Source: Microbulbifer flavimaris (lineage in GTDB: Bacteria; Pseudomonadota; Gammaproteobacteria; Pseudomonadales; Cellvibrionaceae). Taken from it: a stretch of 64,000 nucleotides of DNA. This document shows positions 53,893 to 61,725 of this stretch, piece after piece. The notes below the pieces were generated by a model. It had not been told where the DNA came from. It searched no databases and saw only the letters and a list, made by a program, of their open reading frames with translations. Numbering within the stretch: position 1 is the stretch's first letter; every line of letters begins with the position of its first letter. Position numbers and translations under genes: made by a program. The DNA is taken from positions 310,001 through 374,000 of the forward strand of contig NZ_LRFG02000001.1 in NCBI RefSeq assembly GCF_001641755.2, given 5' to 3'.

Positions 53893-55320
53893 ATGAGTGA
53901 TTCCGCCTTCTATCGTGTGGAAAAGGATCTGCTGGGCGAAAGACAGGTGCCAGCCGATGTGTATTACGGTGTGCAGACGCTGCGGGCCCTGGAAAACTTC
54001 AACATCAGCGGTATTCCCATCAGTCATTTTCCCGATCTGGTGACTGCACTGGCAATGGTGAAGCAGGCCTGCGCCCGGGCCAATCGAGACCTTGGCAAGT
54101 TGGAGTCGGCGCAGGCTGAGGCAATCAGCAAAGCCTGTGAAGAGATTATTGCGGGCGCCCTTCACGGTGAGTTCTGTGTCGATATGATTCAGGGCGGCGC
54201 CGGTACCTCTACCAATATGAACAGCAACGAGGTGATCGCGAACCGCGCGCTGGAGTTGTTGGGGTATCAGCGGGGGGAGTACGAGCAGCTGCATCCCAAT
54301 GTCCATGTAAATATGTCCCAGTCCACCAACGATGTCTATCCAACGGCGTTGCGCCTGGCAATGGTCTTCGGGCTGCGGCAACTGGAGCGGGCAACCGTTG
54401 CCCTGCAACAAGCGCTTGCCGAGAAAGGACGGGAATTCAACGGAGTTCTGAAGATGGGGCGCACCCAGCTGCAGGACGCCGTGCCCATGTCGCTCGGTCA
54501 GGAATTCAATGCTTTTGCGACAACCATCGGTGAGGAGGTTTCCCGGCTGCAGGAAATGGCTTCTCTGCTGATGGAAATCAATCTCGGGGGCACGGCGATA
54601 GGTACCGGCCTGAATACCGAGGCGGACTACCGGGAGCTCGCAGTCGCGCACCTGCGGGAAATCAGTGGCACCCCGGTGACCCCTGCCGCAGACCTGGTGG
54701 AAGCCACATCGGATATGGGTGGATTCGTGCTGCTCTCTGGCATGTTGAAACGCACCGCCGTCAAGCTCTCCAAGATTTGTAACGATCTGCGATTGCTCTC
54801 ATCCGGCCCCCACTGTGGCCTGAATGAGATCAACCTGCCACAGAAGCAGCCGGGGTCCTCCATCATGCCGGGCAAGGTCAACCCGGTGATCCCGGAAGCA
54901 GTGAATCAGGTGGCATTCACGGTCATTGGCAATGACACCGCTATCGCCATGGCAGCGGAGGCGGGCCAGCTGCAGCTGAACGTGATGGAGCCCCTGATCG
55001 GCTACAAACTGCTGGAGTCCATCCGCTACCTGGGGGCGGCCATGGAGTCCCTGCGCCGCGACTGTGTCGTTGGCATTACTGCCAACGAGGCGGTCTGCCG
55101 CGGCTACCTGGAGCGCAGCGTGGGGCTGGTCACCGCCTTGAACCCCTATCTCGGTTACGGCAAGACATCGGCAATTGCCCAGCGTGCCCTGCAGACAGGG
55201 CGCAGCGTGGCCGAGCTGGTGATCGAGGAGCAGCTGATGACGCCGGAGGAGCTGGAGCGGCTGCTGCGCCCGGAATCCATGCTGGGACCCATTTTGAGGG
55301 AGGCGAAAGCGCTCGCCTGA
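53893..55320 (+). CDS. aspA: Aspartate ammonia-lyase (aspartase)
   Basis: The 475-residue protein is of the fumarase/aspartase superfamily. Signature blocks are GGAGTSTNMNSNEVIANRALE, VNMSQSTNDVYPTALR, MGRTQLQDAVPMSLGQEF and the mobile loop SSxxMPGKxNP at 322-331, with the catalytic Ser in the SS pair. STNMN and the TQLQDAVP block favour aspartase over fumarase. It deaminates aspartate to fumarate and ammonia, the logical fate of Asp released by the isoaspartyl dipeptidase. No clear ribosome-binding site precedes the ATG. Confidence 0.92.
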   Translation: MSDSAFYRVEKDLLGERQVPADVYYGVQTLRALENFNISGIPISHFPDLVTALAMVKQACARANRDLGKLESAQAEAISKACEEIIAGALHGEFCVDMIQGGAGTSTNMNSNEVIANRALELLGYQRGEYEQLHPNVHVNMSQSTNDVYPTALRLAMVFGLRQLERATVALQQALAEKGREFNGVLKMGRTQLQDAVPMSLGQEFNAFATTIGEEVSRLQEMASLLMEINLGGTAIGTGLNTEADYRELAVAHLREISGTPVTPAADLVEATSDMGGFVLLSGMLKRTAVKLSKICNDLRLLSSGPHCGLNEINLPQKQPGSSIMPGKVNPVIPEAVNQVAFTVIGNDTAIAMAAEAGQLQLNVMEPLIGYKLLESIRYLGAAMESLRRDCVVGITANEAVCRGYLERSVGLVTALNPYLGYGKTSAIAQRALQTGRSVAELVIEEQLMTPEELERLLRPESMLGPILREAKALA

Positions 55321-55352
55321 CCTTAAAGTTCTCTCATCCGGCTCGATAGATC

Positions 55353-55382
55353 TTGCGCTTGCAGCGGGGTCGCCTCTAAAAT
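55353..55382 (+). promoter_or_regulatory. Promoter upstream of the aminotransferase gene
   Basis: TTGCGC (55353-55358) and TAAAAT (55377-55382) are 18 bases apart; the -10 matches consensus at five of six positions. Confidence 0.55.
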
Positions 55383-55391
55383 GTGATCACA
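55382..55391. promoter_or_regulatory. Palindromic operator TGTGATCACA
   Basis: A perfect 10-base palindrome begins at the last base of the -10, about where transcription should start. This is a typical repressor position. It lacks the 6-base centre of a CRP site. Confidence 0.5.
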
Positions 55392-55478
55392 AATTTGAGG
55401 GGTGCCCCATAGAGGGCCCGTGCCGAGGCCGGGCCGATGTGGCGCGCACCTCTATATAGATAAAGCCAGGAGCGAGAG

Positions 55479-56828
55479 ATGAACAAGAGTCAACTGCTGC
55501 AACAAGACCGCGATCACCTGCTGCACCCCTTCACCGATTTCCATGACCTCGGCAAGCAGGGTACCCGGGTGATTACCAACGCCGATGGTGCCTACATTAC
55601 CGATATTGACGGCCAGCGCATGCTGGATGGCATGTCTGGCCTGTGGTGCTGTAACCTCGGCTATAGCCGCAACGAGATCGCCGACGCGATTTACGAGCAG
55701 CTGAGAACCCTGCCGTTCTATAACAGCTTCTTCCAGTGCACCACTATTCCCTCCATCGAGCTGGCTGATGCACTGTCAGAAGTGACCCCCGAGGGCATGA
55801 ACAACGTCTTCTTTACCGGTTCCGGTTCCGAGGCAAACGACACCAACCTGCGTATTATCCGCCGCTACTGGGACCTGAAGGGTCAGCCGGAGAAGCGCAT
55901 CGTTATCTCCCGTCAGAACGCTTACCACGGTTCCACCATCGGTGGTGCGAGCCTGGGCGGCATGAGCGGCATGCACAAGCAGTTCCAGTCCCTGGACTAC
56001 ATCACCCATATCCAGCAGCCGTACTGGTTTGGCGAGGGTGGCGATATGTCCCCGGAGGAGTTCGGTGTTCACGCCGCGCGCTGCCTGGATGAGAAAATTC
56101 AGGAACTGGGCCCGGATAATGTGGCCGCTTTCATTGCCGAGCCCATCCAGGGTGCCGGTGGCGTGATTATTCCGCCGGAAACCTACTGGCCGGAAGTGAA
56201 GAAAGTGTTGGCGCAGTACGACATCCTGCTGGTCATGGATGAAGTTATTTTTGGCTTCGGTCGCACCGGTGAATGGTTCGGCTCCGACTACTACGGCCTC
56301 AAGCCGGACCTGATGACCTTCGCCAAGGCTGTGACCAACGGCTACTTCCCGCTGGGCGGCACCATGGTGAGCGATCGCGTGGCTGAGGTAATCAAGTCCA
56401 AGGGTGGCGAGTTCACCCACGGCTATACCTATTCTGCGCACCCTGCGGCCTGTATGGCGGGCCTGGCAACGCTGAACATCCTGCGCAATGAAAAAATCAT
56501 CGACAATGTGCGCGATACCACCGGCCCTTATCTCGCCAAGCGCTGGGCGGAGCTGGCAGATCACCCGATCGTCGGTGAGACCCGCAGCCTGGGCATGGTC
56601 GGAGCCCTGGAGCTGGTCAAGGACAAGAGCAGCCGGGCGCGCTTCGATGACGACTGCACCGCAGGTGGTGTCTGCCGCGACATGAGCATCAAGCATGGCC
56701 TGGTTATGCGGGCTACCGGAGACACCATGATCATCGCGCCGCCGCTGATCATCACCACCGAGCAGGTAGATGAGCTGGTGGAAAAAGCGCACCGGGCGCT
56801 GGATGATACTGCCAAGGCTCTGGCGTAA
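55479..56828 (+). CDS. spuC: Class III aminotransferase, putrescine-pyruvate type (SpuC-like)
   Basis: The 449-residue PLP enzyme has GLWCCNLGYSRNEIADAIYEQ, FFTGSGSEANDTNLRI, MDEVIFGFGRTGEWFG and the Schiff-base Lys283 in TFAKAVTNGYFPLGG. These blocks fit the omega-aminotransferases SpuC and beta-alanine-pyruvate transaminase. Beside a SpuB/PuuA-like ligase, putrescine (from arginine through agmatine) is the most likely amino donor. It has its own promoter with a palindromic operator. Confidence 0.85.
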   Translation: MNKSQLLQQDRDHLLHPFTDFHDLGKQGTRVITNADGAYITDIDGQRMLDGMSGLWCCNLGYSRNEIADAIYEQLRTLPFYNSFFQCTTIPSIELADALSEVTPEGMNNVFFTGSGSEANDTNLRIIRRYWDLKGQPEKRIVISRQNAYHGSTIGGASLGGMSGMHKQFQSLDYITHIQQPYWFGEGGDMSPEEFGVHAARCLDEKIQELGPDNVAAFIAEPIQGAGGVIIPPETYWPEVKKVLAQYDILLVMDEVIFGFGRTGEWFGSDYYGLKPDLMTFAKAVTNGYFPLGGTMVSDRVAEVIKSKGGEFTHGYTYSAHPAACMAGLATLNILRNEKIIDNVRDTTGPYLAKRWAELADHPIVGETRSLGMVGALELVKDKSSRARFDDDCTAGGVCRDMSIKHGLVMRATGDTMIIAPPLIITTEQVDELVEKAHRALDDTAKALA

Positions 56829-56896
56829 AATGGCTGAATGCGGGCACCGCTGGTGCCCGCATTGCGTTACGGCAACTATAAAAACCCGGGCAATCT

Positions 56897-58282
56897 ATGT
56901 CATCACAACAAAAATTCTCCCCGTCACCTGAACTGCTCAAGGCCTCGCGGGCTTTCCTGGATGAGAACCCTGACCTCAAGTGGGTTGAAGGTTTCGTGTT
57001 CGATATCAATGGCATCCCCCGCGGCAAGTGGCTGCCGGCAGAGTCTGCGGACAAGCTGCTGGGCGGTGGTTTGCAGATGCCCCGCAGCGCAGTGAGCCTT
57101 GATGTCTGGGGGCGCGATATCGAAAACAGTCCGCTGGTGTTCGCCAGTGGCGACAGTGACGGCGTCTGCGTGCCGGTTTCCCCGCTGGCCATGGCGCCCT
57201 GGCACCAGGAGAAGACCGCCCAGCTCCATATGCAGTTGCACGAGGCAGACGGCTCGCCGCTCTATGCGGACCCGAGGGCCCAGTTGCAGCGTGTGGTCAA
57301 GCGGTTGGAAGAGCTCGGTTACCGTGCAGTGGTGGCCACTGAGCTGGAGTTCTACTTGCTGCGGGAGGATGCTGATCATCTTGCTCGTCCGCGCCCGGTC
57401 AGCGACAACGACGCTGAACTGGTCCCCTCAACGGATGTTTACGACCTGTCTGAGCTGGACGCCCAGCGGCACTTCTTTACTGATGTGCGCGAGGCCTGTG
57501 AGGCCCAGGGTGTTCCGGCGGATTCGATTTTGTCCGAGTGTGCCCCGGGCCAGTTCGAAATCAACCTCCTGCACTGCGATGATCCGTTGAAAGTGGCGGA
57601 CCAGACCCTGTTGTTCAAGCATCTCCTCAAGGGGGTCGCCCGCCGCCACGGGCTGCGGGTCAGCACCATGGCCAAGCCCTTCGGGGACCAGGCCGGCAAC
57701 GGTATGCACGTGCATATGAGCCTGGTCGATGCGGATGGCAACAATGTCTTCAATGACGGCTCCGAAGAGGGCTCAGAGCTGCTGCGCCAGGCCGCGGCCG
57801 GCATGCTGGCGACAGCGAACGACGCGATGGCGTTCTTCGCGCCGCACGCCAATTCCTACCGCCGTTTCCAGGAGAGCTCTCATGCGCCCCTGAACCTGTG
57901 CTGGGGCTATGACAACCGCACCACCACGCTGCGGGTTCCGGCCAGTCCGCCGGCAGCGCGACGCATCGAGCACCGTATCGCCGGGGCGGATGTGAACCCC
58001 TACTTGGTGCTGGCAGCGATCCTGAGCGGTGTCTGCTATGGTCTGGAAAACCGCCTGGAGGCGCCAGAGCCCGTGGCAGGCGATGCCTACCAGGTGGAGA
58101 GCGAGCAGCTGGTCAACACCTGGAGTGGGGCGCTCAAGCGTTTCGAGCAGAGCGCGCTGTGGCAGAAATACCTGGATCCGCGCTTTATTGAGCTGTTCCT
58201 GTTGTTGAAGCGGCAGGAGCTGCTGGAGATCGCCTCCCGGGTGACCGATGTGGAGTACCAGAGTTACCTGCATCGGGTGTGA
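56897..58282 (+). CDS. Glutamine-synthetase-family gamma-glutamylpolyamine ligase (SpuB/PuuA-like)
   Basis: The 461-residue protein has the GS beta-grasp N-terminal domain (VEGFVFDINGIPRGKWLP) and the catalytic domain. Blocks seen are ATELEFYLL, QFEINLLHCDDPLKVADQTLLFKHLLKGVARRHGLRVSTMAKPFGDQAGNGMHVHMSL, SYRRFQESSHAPLNLCWGYDNRTTTLRVP and ADVNPYLVLAAILSG. It is shorter and more divergent than GlnA, without its adenylylation Tyr context, and sits 68 bases after spuC, as in Pseudomonas spu loci. Probable role: gamma-glutamylation of putrescine or spermidine. Confidence 0.85.
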   Translation: MSSQQKFSPSPELLKASRAFLDENPDLKWVEGFVFDINGIPRGKWLPAESADKLLGGGLQMPRSAVSLDVWGRDIENSPLVFASGDSDGVCVPVSPLAMAPWHQEKTAQLHMQLHEADGSPLYADPRAQLQRVVKRLEELGYRAVVATELEFYLLREDADHLARPRPVSDNDAELVPSTDVYDLSELDAQRHFFTDVREACEAQGVPADSILSECAPGQFEINLLHCDDPLKVADQTLLFKHLLKGVARRHGLRVSTMAKPFGDQAGNGMHVHMSLVDADGNNVFNDGSEEGSELLRQAAAGMLATANDAMAFFAPHANSYRRFQESSHAPLNLCWGYDNRTTTLRVPASPPAARRIEHRIAGADVNPYLVLAAILSGVCYGLENRLEAPEPVAGDAYQVESEQLVNTWSGALKRFEQSALWQKYLDPRFIELFLLLKRQELLEIASRVTDVEYQSYLHRV

Positions 58283-58346
58283 TTGCACGCGCGTCATAGC
58301 TGTGCGGCAGTCCTGAAAATCGTGTGCGATTCGAGGGCTTTCACGA

Positions 58347-58420
58347 CAGGAGTGGGAGCGCAGAGTAAACCTCTGCTATACCTAAGGTTAAGCGCACAGG
58401 CGCTTATGACTCTCCTCCTG
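58347..58420 (+). ncRNA. Candidate three-way-junction RNA (sRNA or riboswitch-like)
   Basis: An outer helix CAGGAG (58347-58352) / CTCCTG (58415-58420) encloses two perfect hairpins: GCAGAG-TAAAC-CTCTGC (58360-58376) and TAAGCGC-ACAG-GCGCTTA (58389-58406). The joining segment ACCTAAGG and the end ACTCTCC recall a single glycine-riboswitch aptamer, but the key GAAGG and CUCUCAGG bases are altered. An intrinsic terminator follows 21 bases later. Confidence 0.4.
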
Positions 58421-58441
58421 AAAGTGTGTTCGAGAAACCTG

Positions 58442-58468
58442 GCCCGCCAACTGGCGGGCATTTTTTTT
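58442..58468 (+). terminator. Intrinsic terminator before ompW
   Basis: GCCCGCC-AACT-GGCGGGC stem-loop followed by A and eight T residues. It ends the ligase operon and/or the structured RNA. Confidence 0.88.
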
Positions 58469-58530
58469 GCCTATAATTTTTTTGACAGAATTTTTTCCTT
58501 TCTTTACCCCCTTCCTTAGATAAGCCTTGC

Positions 58531-58557
58531 TTGATCCGGAAAAAGCCTGCCTATACT
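58531..58557 (+). promoter_or_regulatory. Predicted ompW promoter
   Basis: TATACT (58552-58557) with TTGATC (58531-58536, spacer 15) or TTGCTT (58527-58532, spacer 19). Neither spacing is ideal. GGAG follows before the ATG at 58611. Confidence 0.5.
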
Positions 58558-58610
58558 GAATTAACCGCGACTGCGGCGAAGGAGCGATTTAGCGTTACAA
58601 GGAGTTACCC

Positions 58611-59462
58611 ATGAGATTCAAGCCTCTCCTCATTCCCATGGCCGTGGCGGGTTTTGCCGGCCTCGCCGCACAAACCGCGCTGGCGGGCCCCTCAGGTTAT
58701 CCAGTTGTCGAGCCGACACCCCCGGTCTGGGGTGCAGGCACCTTTGCCGTGCGGGTGGGTGCGGCCTACGTCGATCCCGATGAGGACGGGGTCGGTGGTG
58801 TATTTACCACGCTTGTGGATGATCCTGCCACTGAGGATGTGGTGGAGGAGATTCCCCTCGATGTCGGTGCTTTTGTGGACATTGATGATGATACCAGCTG
58901 GTTCATCAACGCGACTTACGTGTTCATGGATCACTGGGCGGTGGAGCTGTATCACGCAAACGACGTCAGTCTGGAGGGGAGACTGTTCTCCGATGCCTTC
59001 TTCGACGGCGACTTCATCGGTGAATTCAGCTCGGGCCTAGGTGACTTCGATTCTTATTTCACAAGCCTCTTTGTCGACTGGTATTTCCTCGATCCCACTT
59101 GCCTGTGGCAGCCCTATGTGGGGCTGGGGGTGAACTACACGGATATCGAAGAGCAGTTCATTCGCCCGGTATTCAGAAACGACAATCGCTGGGGTGCAGG
59201 TAAGATCGGATTCGGCAGTGATTTCAGCTGGACCGCCCAGGTGGGTGTCGACGTGGTGCTTGGTCGCGAGAGCAATTGGGTGATTAATGCCTCGGCCATG
59301 TATGTGGATGCCTCACCGGAGTTTTCCATTGGTTTCGATACCGAAACCGATCTGCCTGACTTCGATGACCCGGTCGTAACATCCATACGGATTCGCAATC
59401 AGGAGCTGGATCTGGATCCCTGGATTTTCAACCTGGGCATTGGCTACAAGTTCAGTTTCTAG
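58611..59462 (+). CDS. ompW: OmpW-family outer-membrane protein
   Basis: The 283-residue protein has a signal peptide ending ALAG (about residue 25), then FAVRVGAAYVDPDED, a family-like first strand. Alternating strands end in LGIGYKFSF with a terminal Phe, typical of an 8-strand OmpW barrel. Typical OmpW proteins are about 200-230 residues; the extra length lies in acidic loops around residues 60-90 and 125-150. OmpW barrels let small hydrophobic compounds enter the outer membrane laterally. Confidence 0.85.
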   Translation: MRFKPLLIPMAVAGFAGLAAQTALAGPSGYPVVEPTPPVWGAGTFAVRVGAAYVDPDEDGVGGVFTTLVDDPATEDVVEEIPLDVGAFVDIDDDTSWFINATYVFMDHWAVELYHANDVSLEGRLFSDAFFDGDFIGEFSSGLGDFDSYFTSLFVDWYFLDPTCLWQPYVGLGVNYTDIEEQFIRPVFRNDNRWGAGKIGFGSDFSWTAQVGVDVVLGRESNWVINASAMYVDASPEFSIGFDTETDLPDFDDPVVTSIRIRNQELDLDPWIFNLGIGYKFSF

Positions 59463-59485
59463 ACCCCGTCCAAATAGAGCCCAAA

Positions 59486-59519
59486 AGCGAGAGTACAGTT
59501 TGTGCTCTCGCTTTTTTTG
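59486..59519 (+). terminator. Intrinsic terminator of ompW
   Basis: AGCGAGAG / CTCTCGCT stem with an 11-base loop, followed by seven T residues. Confidence 0.88.
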
Positions 59520-59638
59520 ATTGCGCGGTAAGGATTTTGGCAAGTGGAGCGAACGGATTTCGCCTAGCAGTCACTGTCTGGCCGGTGTATTCTTCGCTTT
59601 TACCCGCCAACGCAGAATAGTAACGACACGGGGAAGCC

Positions 59639-60976
59639 ATGACCGCCTTGGGGAATTTTGCCGACGGTCCCACCGCCGCCGAATCGCGGCCCTTGCGTAT
59701 CTGCCTGCTCGGTTATCGCAGCCATCCATACTGCGGTGGCCAGGGCGTCTACCTGCACTATCTCAGCAAAGCCCTGGTTGACGCCGGTCACCAGGTCGAT
59801 GTGATTTCTGGCCAGCCCTATCCGCAGTTGGACCCCCGGGTCAAGCTGATCAAGATGCCGGGGCTCAATCTGTTTGAGTGCGAACACCCGACACGGGCGC
59901 TGCGCTGGCGGCATTTGCTCTCCTGGACGGATTTCTTTGAGTGGTGGAGCAAACTCTCTGGCGGGTTCGCTGAACCCTATACCTTTGGTCGTCGCATCGC
60001 CAGGTACCTGCGCAAGCATGGGCACCAGTATGACATCGTCCACGACAACCAGTGCCTGGCCTACGGCTTATTGGATGTCGAGCGACAGGGGCTCCCGGTT
60101 GTCGCCACCATTCACCACCCGATCACACGGGATCGCCAGCTGGCACTGGACGCAGCGCCTGACTGGCGCTACCGGCTGCTGGTTCGTCGCTGGCACAGTT
60201 TCCTGAGCATGCAGATCCGTGTCGCGCGGAGGTTGCGAAACATTGTCACCGTCTCCGAGCAGTCCCGTCGGGATATTGTCGAGCAGTTCGATGTGGCACC
60301 GGAACAGGTCACATTAGTGCACAACGGTATTGATACGGCGTTGTTTCGTCCCCTTGCAGATATCGAGCAACGGCCGTTTCGGATTATGACCACAGCCTCC
60401 GCAGACCAGCCCCTCAAGGGATTGCGCTTCCTGCTTGAGGCCGTGGCAGAGCTCCGCCAGACCTTCCCGCAGCTGGAGCTTCTGGTGGTGGGCCGCCTCA
60501 AGGAAGGGGGCGATACGGAAAAGCTGTTGCAGCAATTGAATCTGGGCGATTGCGTGCAGTTTGTCAGTGGCATTTCCAATGAAGAAATGGTGAATTATTA
60601 CGCGGAGGCAGCCGTGGTTGCCTGCCCGTCTCTCTACGAGGGCTTTGGCCTTCCGGCCGGCGAGGCCATGGCCTGTGGCGTGCCGGTGGTTTCCAGCGAT
60701 GGTGGGGCACTTCCCGAAGTGGTTGGCGATGCGGGCATCATTGTTCCCGCCGGTGACAGCATGGCCCTCGCCACAGCCCTGCGAAGCCTGCTGGAAGATC
60801 CCGCGCTGCGCGCCAGGCTCGGTGAGGAGGGCAGGGCCCGTATCCTGCAGCACTTCTCCTGGAGGCTAGCTGCTGAGCGGCTTGTGCGCTACTACCGGGC
60901 GCTGATCGGTCAACCCACGACACCCTCTGATGCGCGGCTGCCTGAGGGGCAGATAGACAGTGTGGAGGCCGCCTGA
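59639..60976 (+). CDS. GT4-type glycosyltransferase
   Basis: The 445-residue protein has an N-terminal GT4 Rossmann domain (LGYRSHPYCGGQGVYLHYLSKAL, HDNQCLAYGLL). The C-terminal nucleotide-sugar domain has VHNGIDTALFRPL, AAVVACPSLYEGFGLPAGEAMACGVPVVSSDGGALPEVVG and the EGFGLPAGE E-x7-E motif. It retains donor configuration in the usual GT4 mechanism. It begins a tight operon: its stop overlaps the next start by one base. Likely role is building a surface or extracellular glycan or glycolipid. Confidence 0.9.
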   Translation: MTALGNFADGPTAAESRPLRICLLGYRSHPYCGGQGVYLHYLSKALVDAGHQVDVISGQPYPQLDPRVKLIKMPGLNLFECEHPTRALRWRHLLSWTDFFEWWSKLSGGFAEPYTFGRRIARYLRKHGHQYDIVHDNQCLAYGLLDVERQGLPVVATIHHPITRDRQLALDAAPDWRYRLLVRRWHSFLSMQIRVARRLRNIVTVSEQSRRDIVEQFDVAPEQVTLVHNGIDTALFRPLADIEQRPFRIMTTASADQPLKGLRFLLEAVAELRQTFPQLELLVVGRLKEGGDTEKLLQQLNLGDCVQFVSGISNEEMVNYYAEAAVVACPSLYEGFGLPAGEAMACGVPVVSSDGGALPEVVGDAGIIVPAGDSMALATALRSLLEDPALRARLGEEGRARILQHFSWRLAAERLVRYYRALIGQPTTPSDARLPEGQIDSVEAA

Positions 60977-61725
60977 TGATTACTGTTGATCCAGATCGTC
61001 TGCAACTGCAGCCTGGCCAGCGGGTTCTGGACCTCGGCTGCGGGGAGGGGCGTCATGCCATCCACCTGTGGTTGACGGATGCGGTGGATGTTTTCGCTGT
61101 GGACCTGAATATCGAGGACGTCGCCACAGCAAGAGAGCGAGCGCGGCCTTTTGCGGAGAGTGGTGAGGGGACTGGGCGACTGCTCCTTGGTGTCGCCAAT
61201 GGTCTGTCACTGCCGTTCGCCGACAATAGTTTTGATGTGGTCATCTGCTCCGAAGTGCTGGAGCATATCGTTGATTACCAGTCTGTGCTGAAAGAAATCG
61301 ACCGGGTTTTGAAACCCACCGGCATTTTTGCGGCCAGTGTGCCCAGCTATTTTCCGGAGTGGGTATGCTGGAAACTCAGCGACGAATATCACCAGGTTGA
61401 GGGTGGTCACGTGCGCATCTTCCGCGAGCGTCAGCTGCGGGGAAGTATCGAGTCCCTGGGCCACCGGTTTTTTGCCCGCCATCGGACCCATGCCCTGCAT
61501 GCACCCTACTGGTGGCTGAAATGCCTGCTGTGGGAGAGGCCGCAGTCGCGACTGCTGCAGGGTTATCACCGCCTGCTGGTGTGGGACCTGATGGAAAAGC
61601 CGCGTGTTACCCGCTTGCTGGAAAGATTGTTGAATCCGTTGTTGGGCAAAAGTACGGTGCTGTATTTCGTCAAGCCGCCGGTATCCCAGACAGAAACTGA
61701 GACGGCGGTGGAGGCTGCGGCGTGA
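60976..61725 (+). CDS. Class I SAM-dependent methyltransferase
   Basis: The 249-residue protein has motif I VLDLGCGEGRHAIHL near residues 17-31, VFAVDLNIEDV (acidic loop), and LPFADNSFDVVICSEVLEHI as motifs II-III. A C-terminal extension (about 140-235) resembles membrane-associated or sugar-modifying methyltransferases. It overlaps the GT4 gene by one base and the next gene by four, so it acts in the same pathway. Confidence 0.88.
   Translation: MITVDPDRLQLQPGQRVLDLGCGEGRHAIHLWLTDAVDVFAVDLNIEDVATARERARPFAESGEGTGRLLLGVANGLSLPFADNSFDVVICSEVLEHIVDYQSVLKEIDRVLKPTGIFAASVPSYFPEWVCWKLSDEYHQVEGGHVRIFRERQLRGSIESLGHRFFARHRTHALHAPYWWLKCLLWERPQSRLLQGYHRLLVWDLMEKPRVTRLLERLLNPLLGKSTVLYFVKPPVSQTETETAVEAAA

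Larger units (their letters stand above)
58283..58610. other. 328-base interval: RNA structure, terminator, ompW promoter
   Basis: This gene-free stretch holds the structured element, terminator and promoter listed separately. A 78-codon frame from 58283 runs through the terminator hairpin and is not credible as a gene. Confidence 0.55.

Noticed and set aside
55382-55391. CRP binding site
   Set aside because: TGTGA and TCACA half-sites are present but with no 6-base spacer, so CRP geometry is wrong.
58283-58519. 78-codon frame after the glutamine-synthetase-like gene
   Set aside because: It runs through two hairpins and an intrinsic terminator and has no ribosome-binding site or motif.
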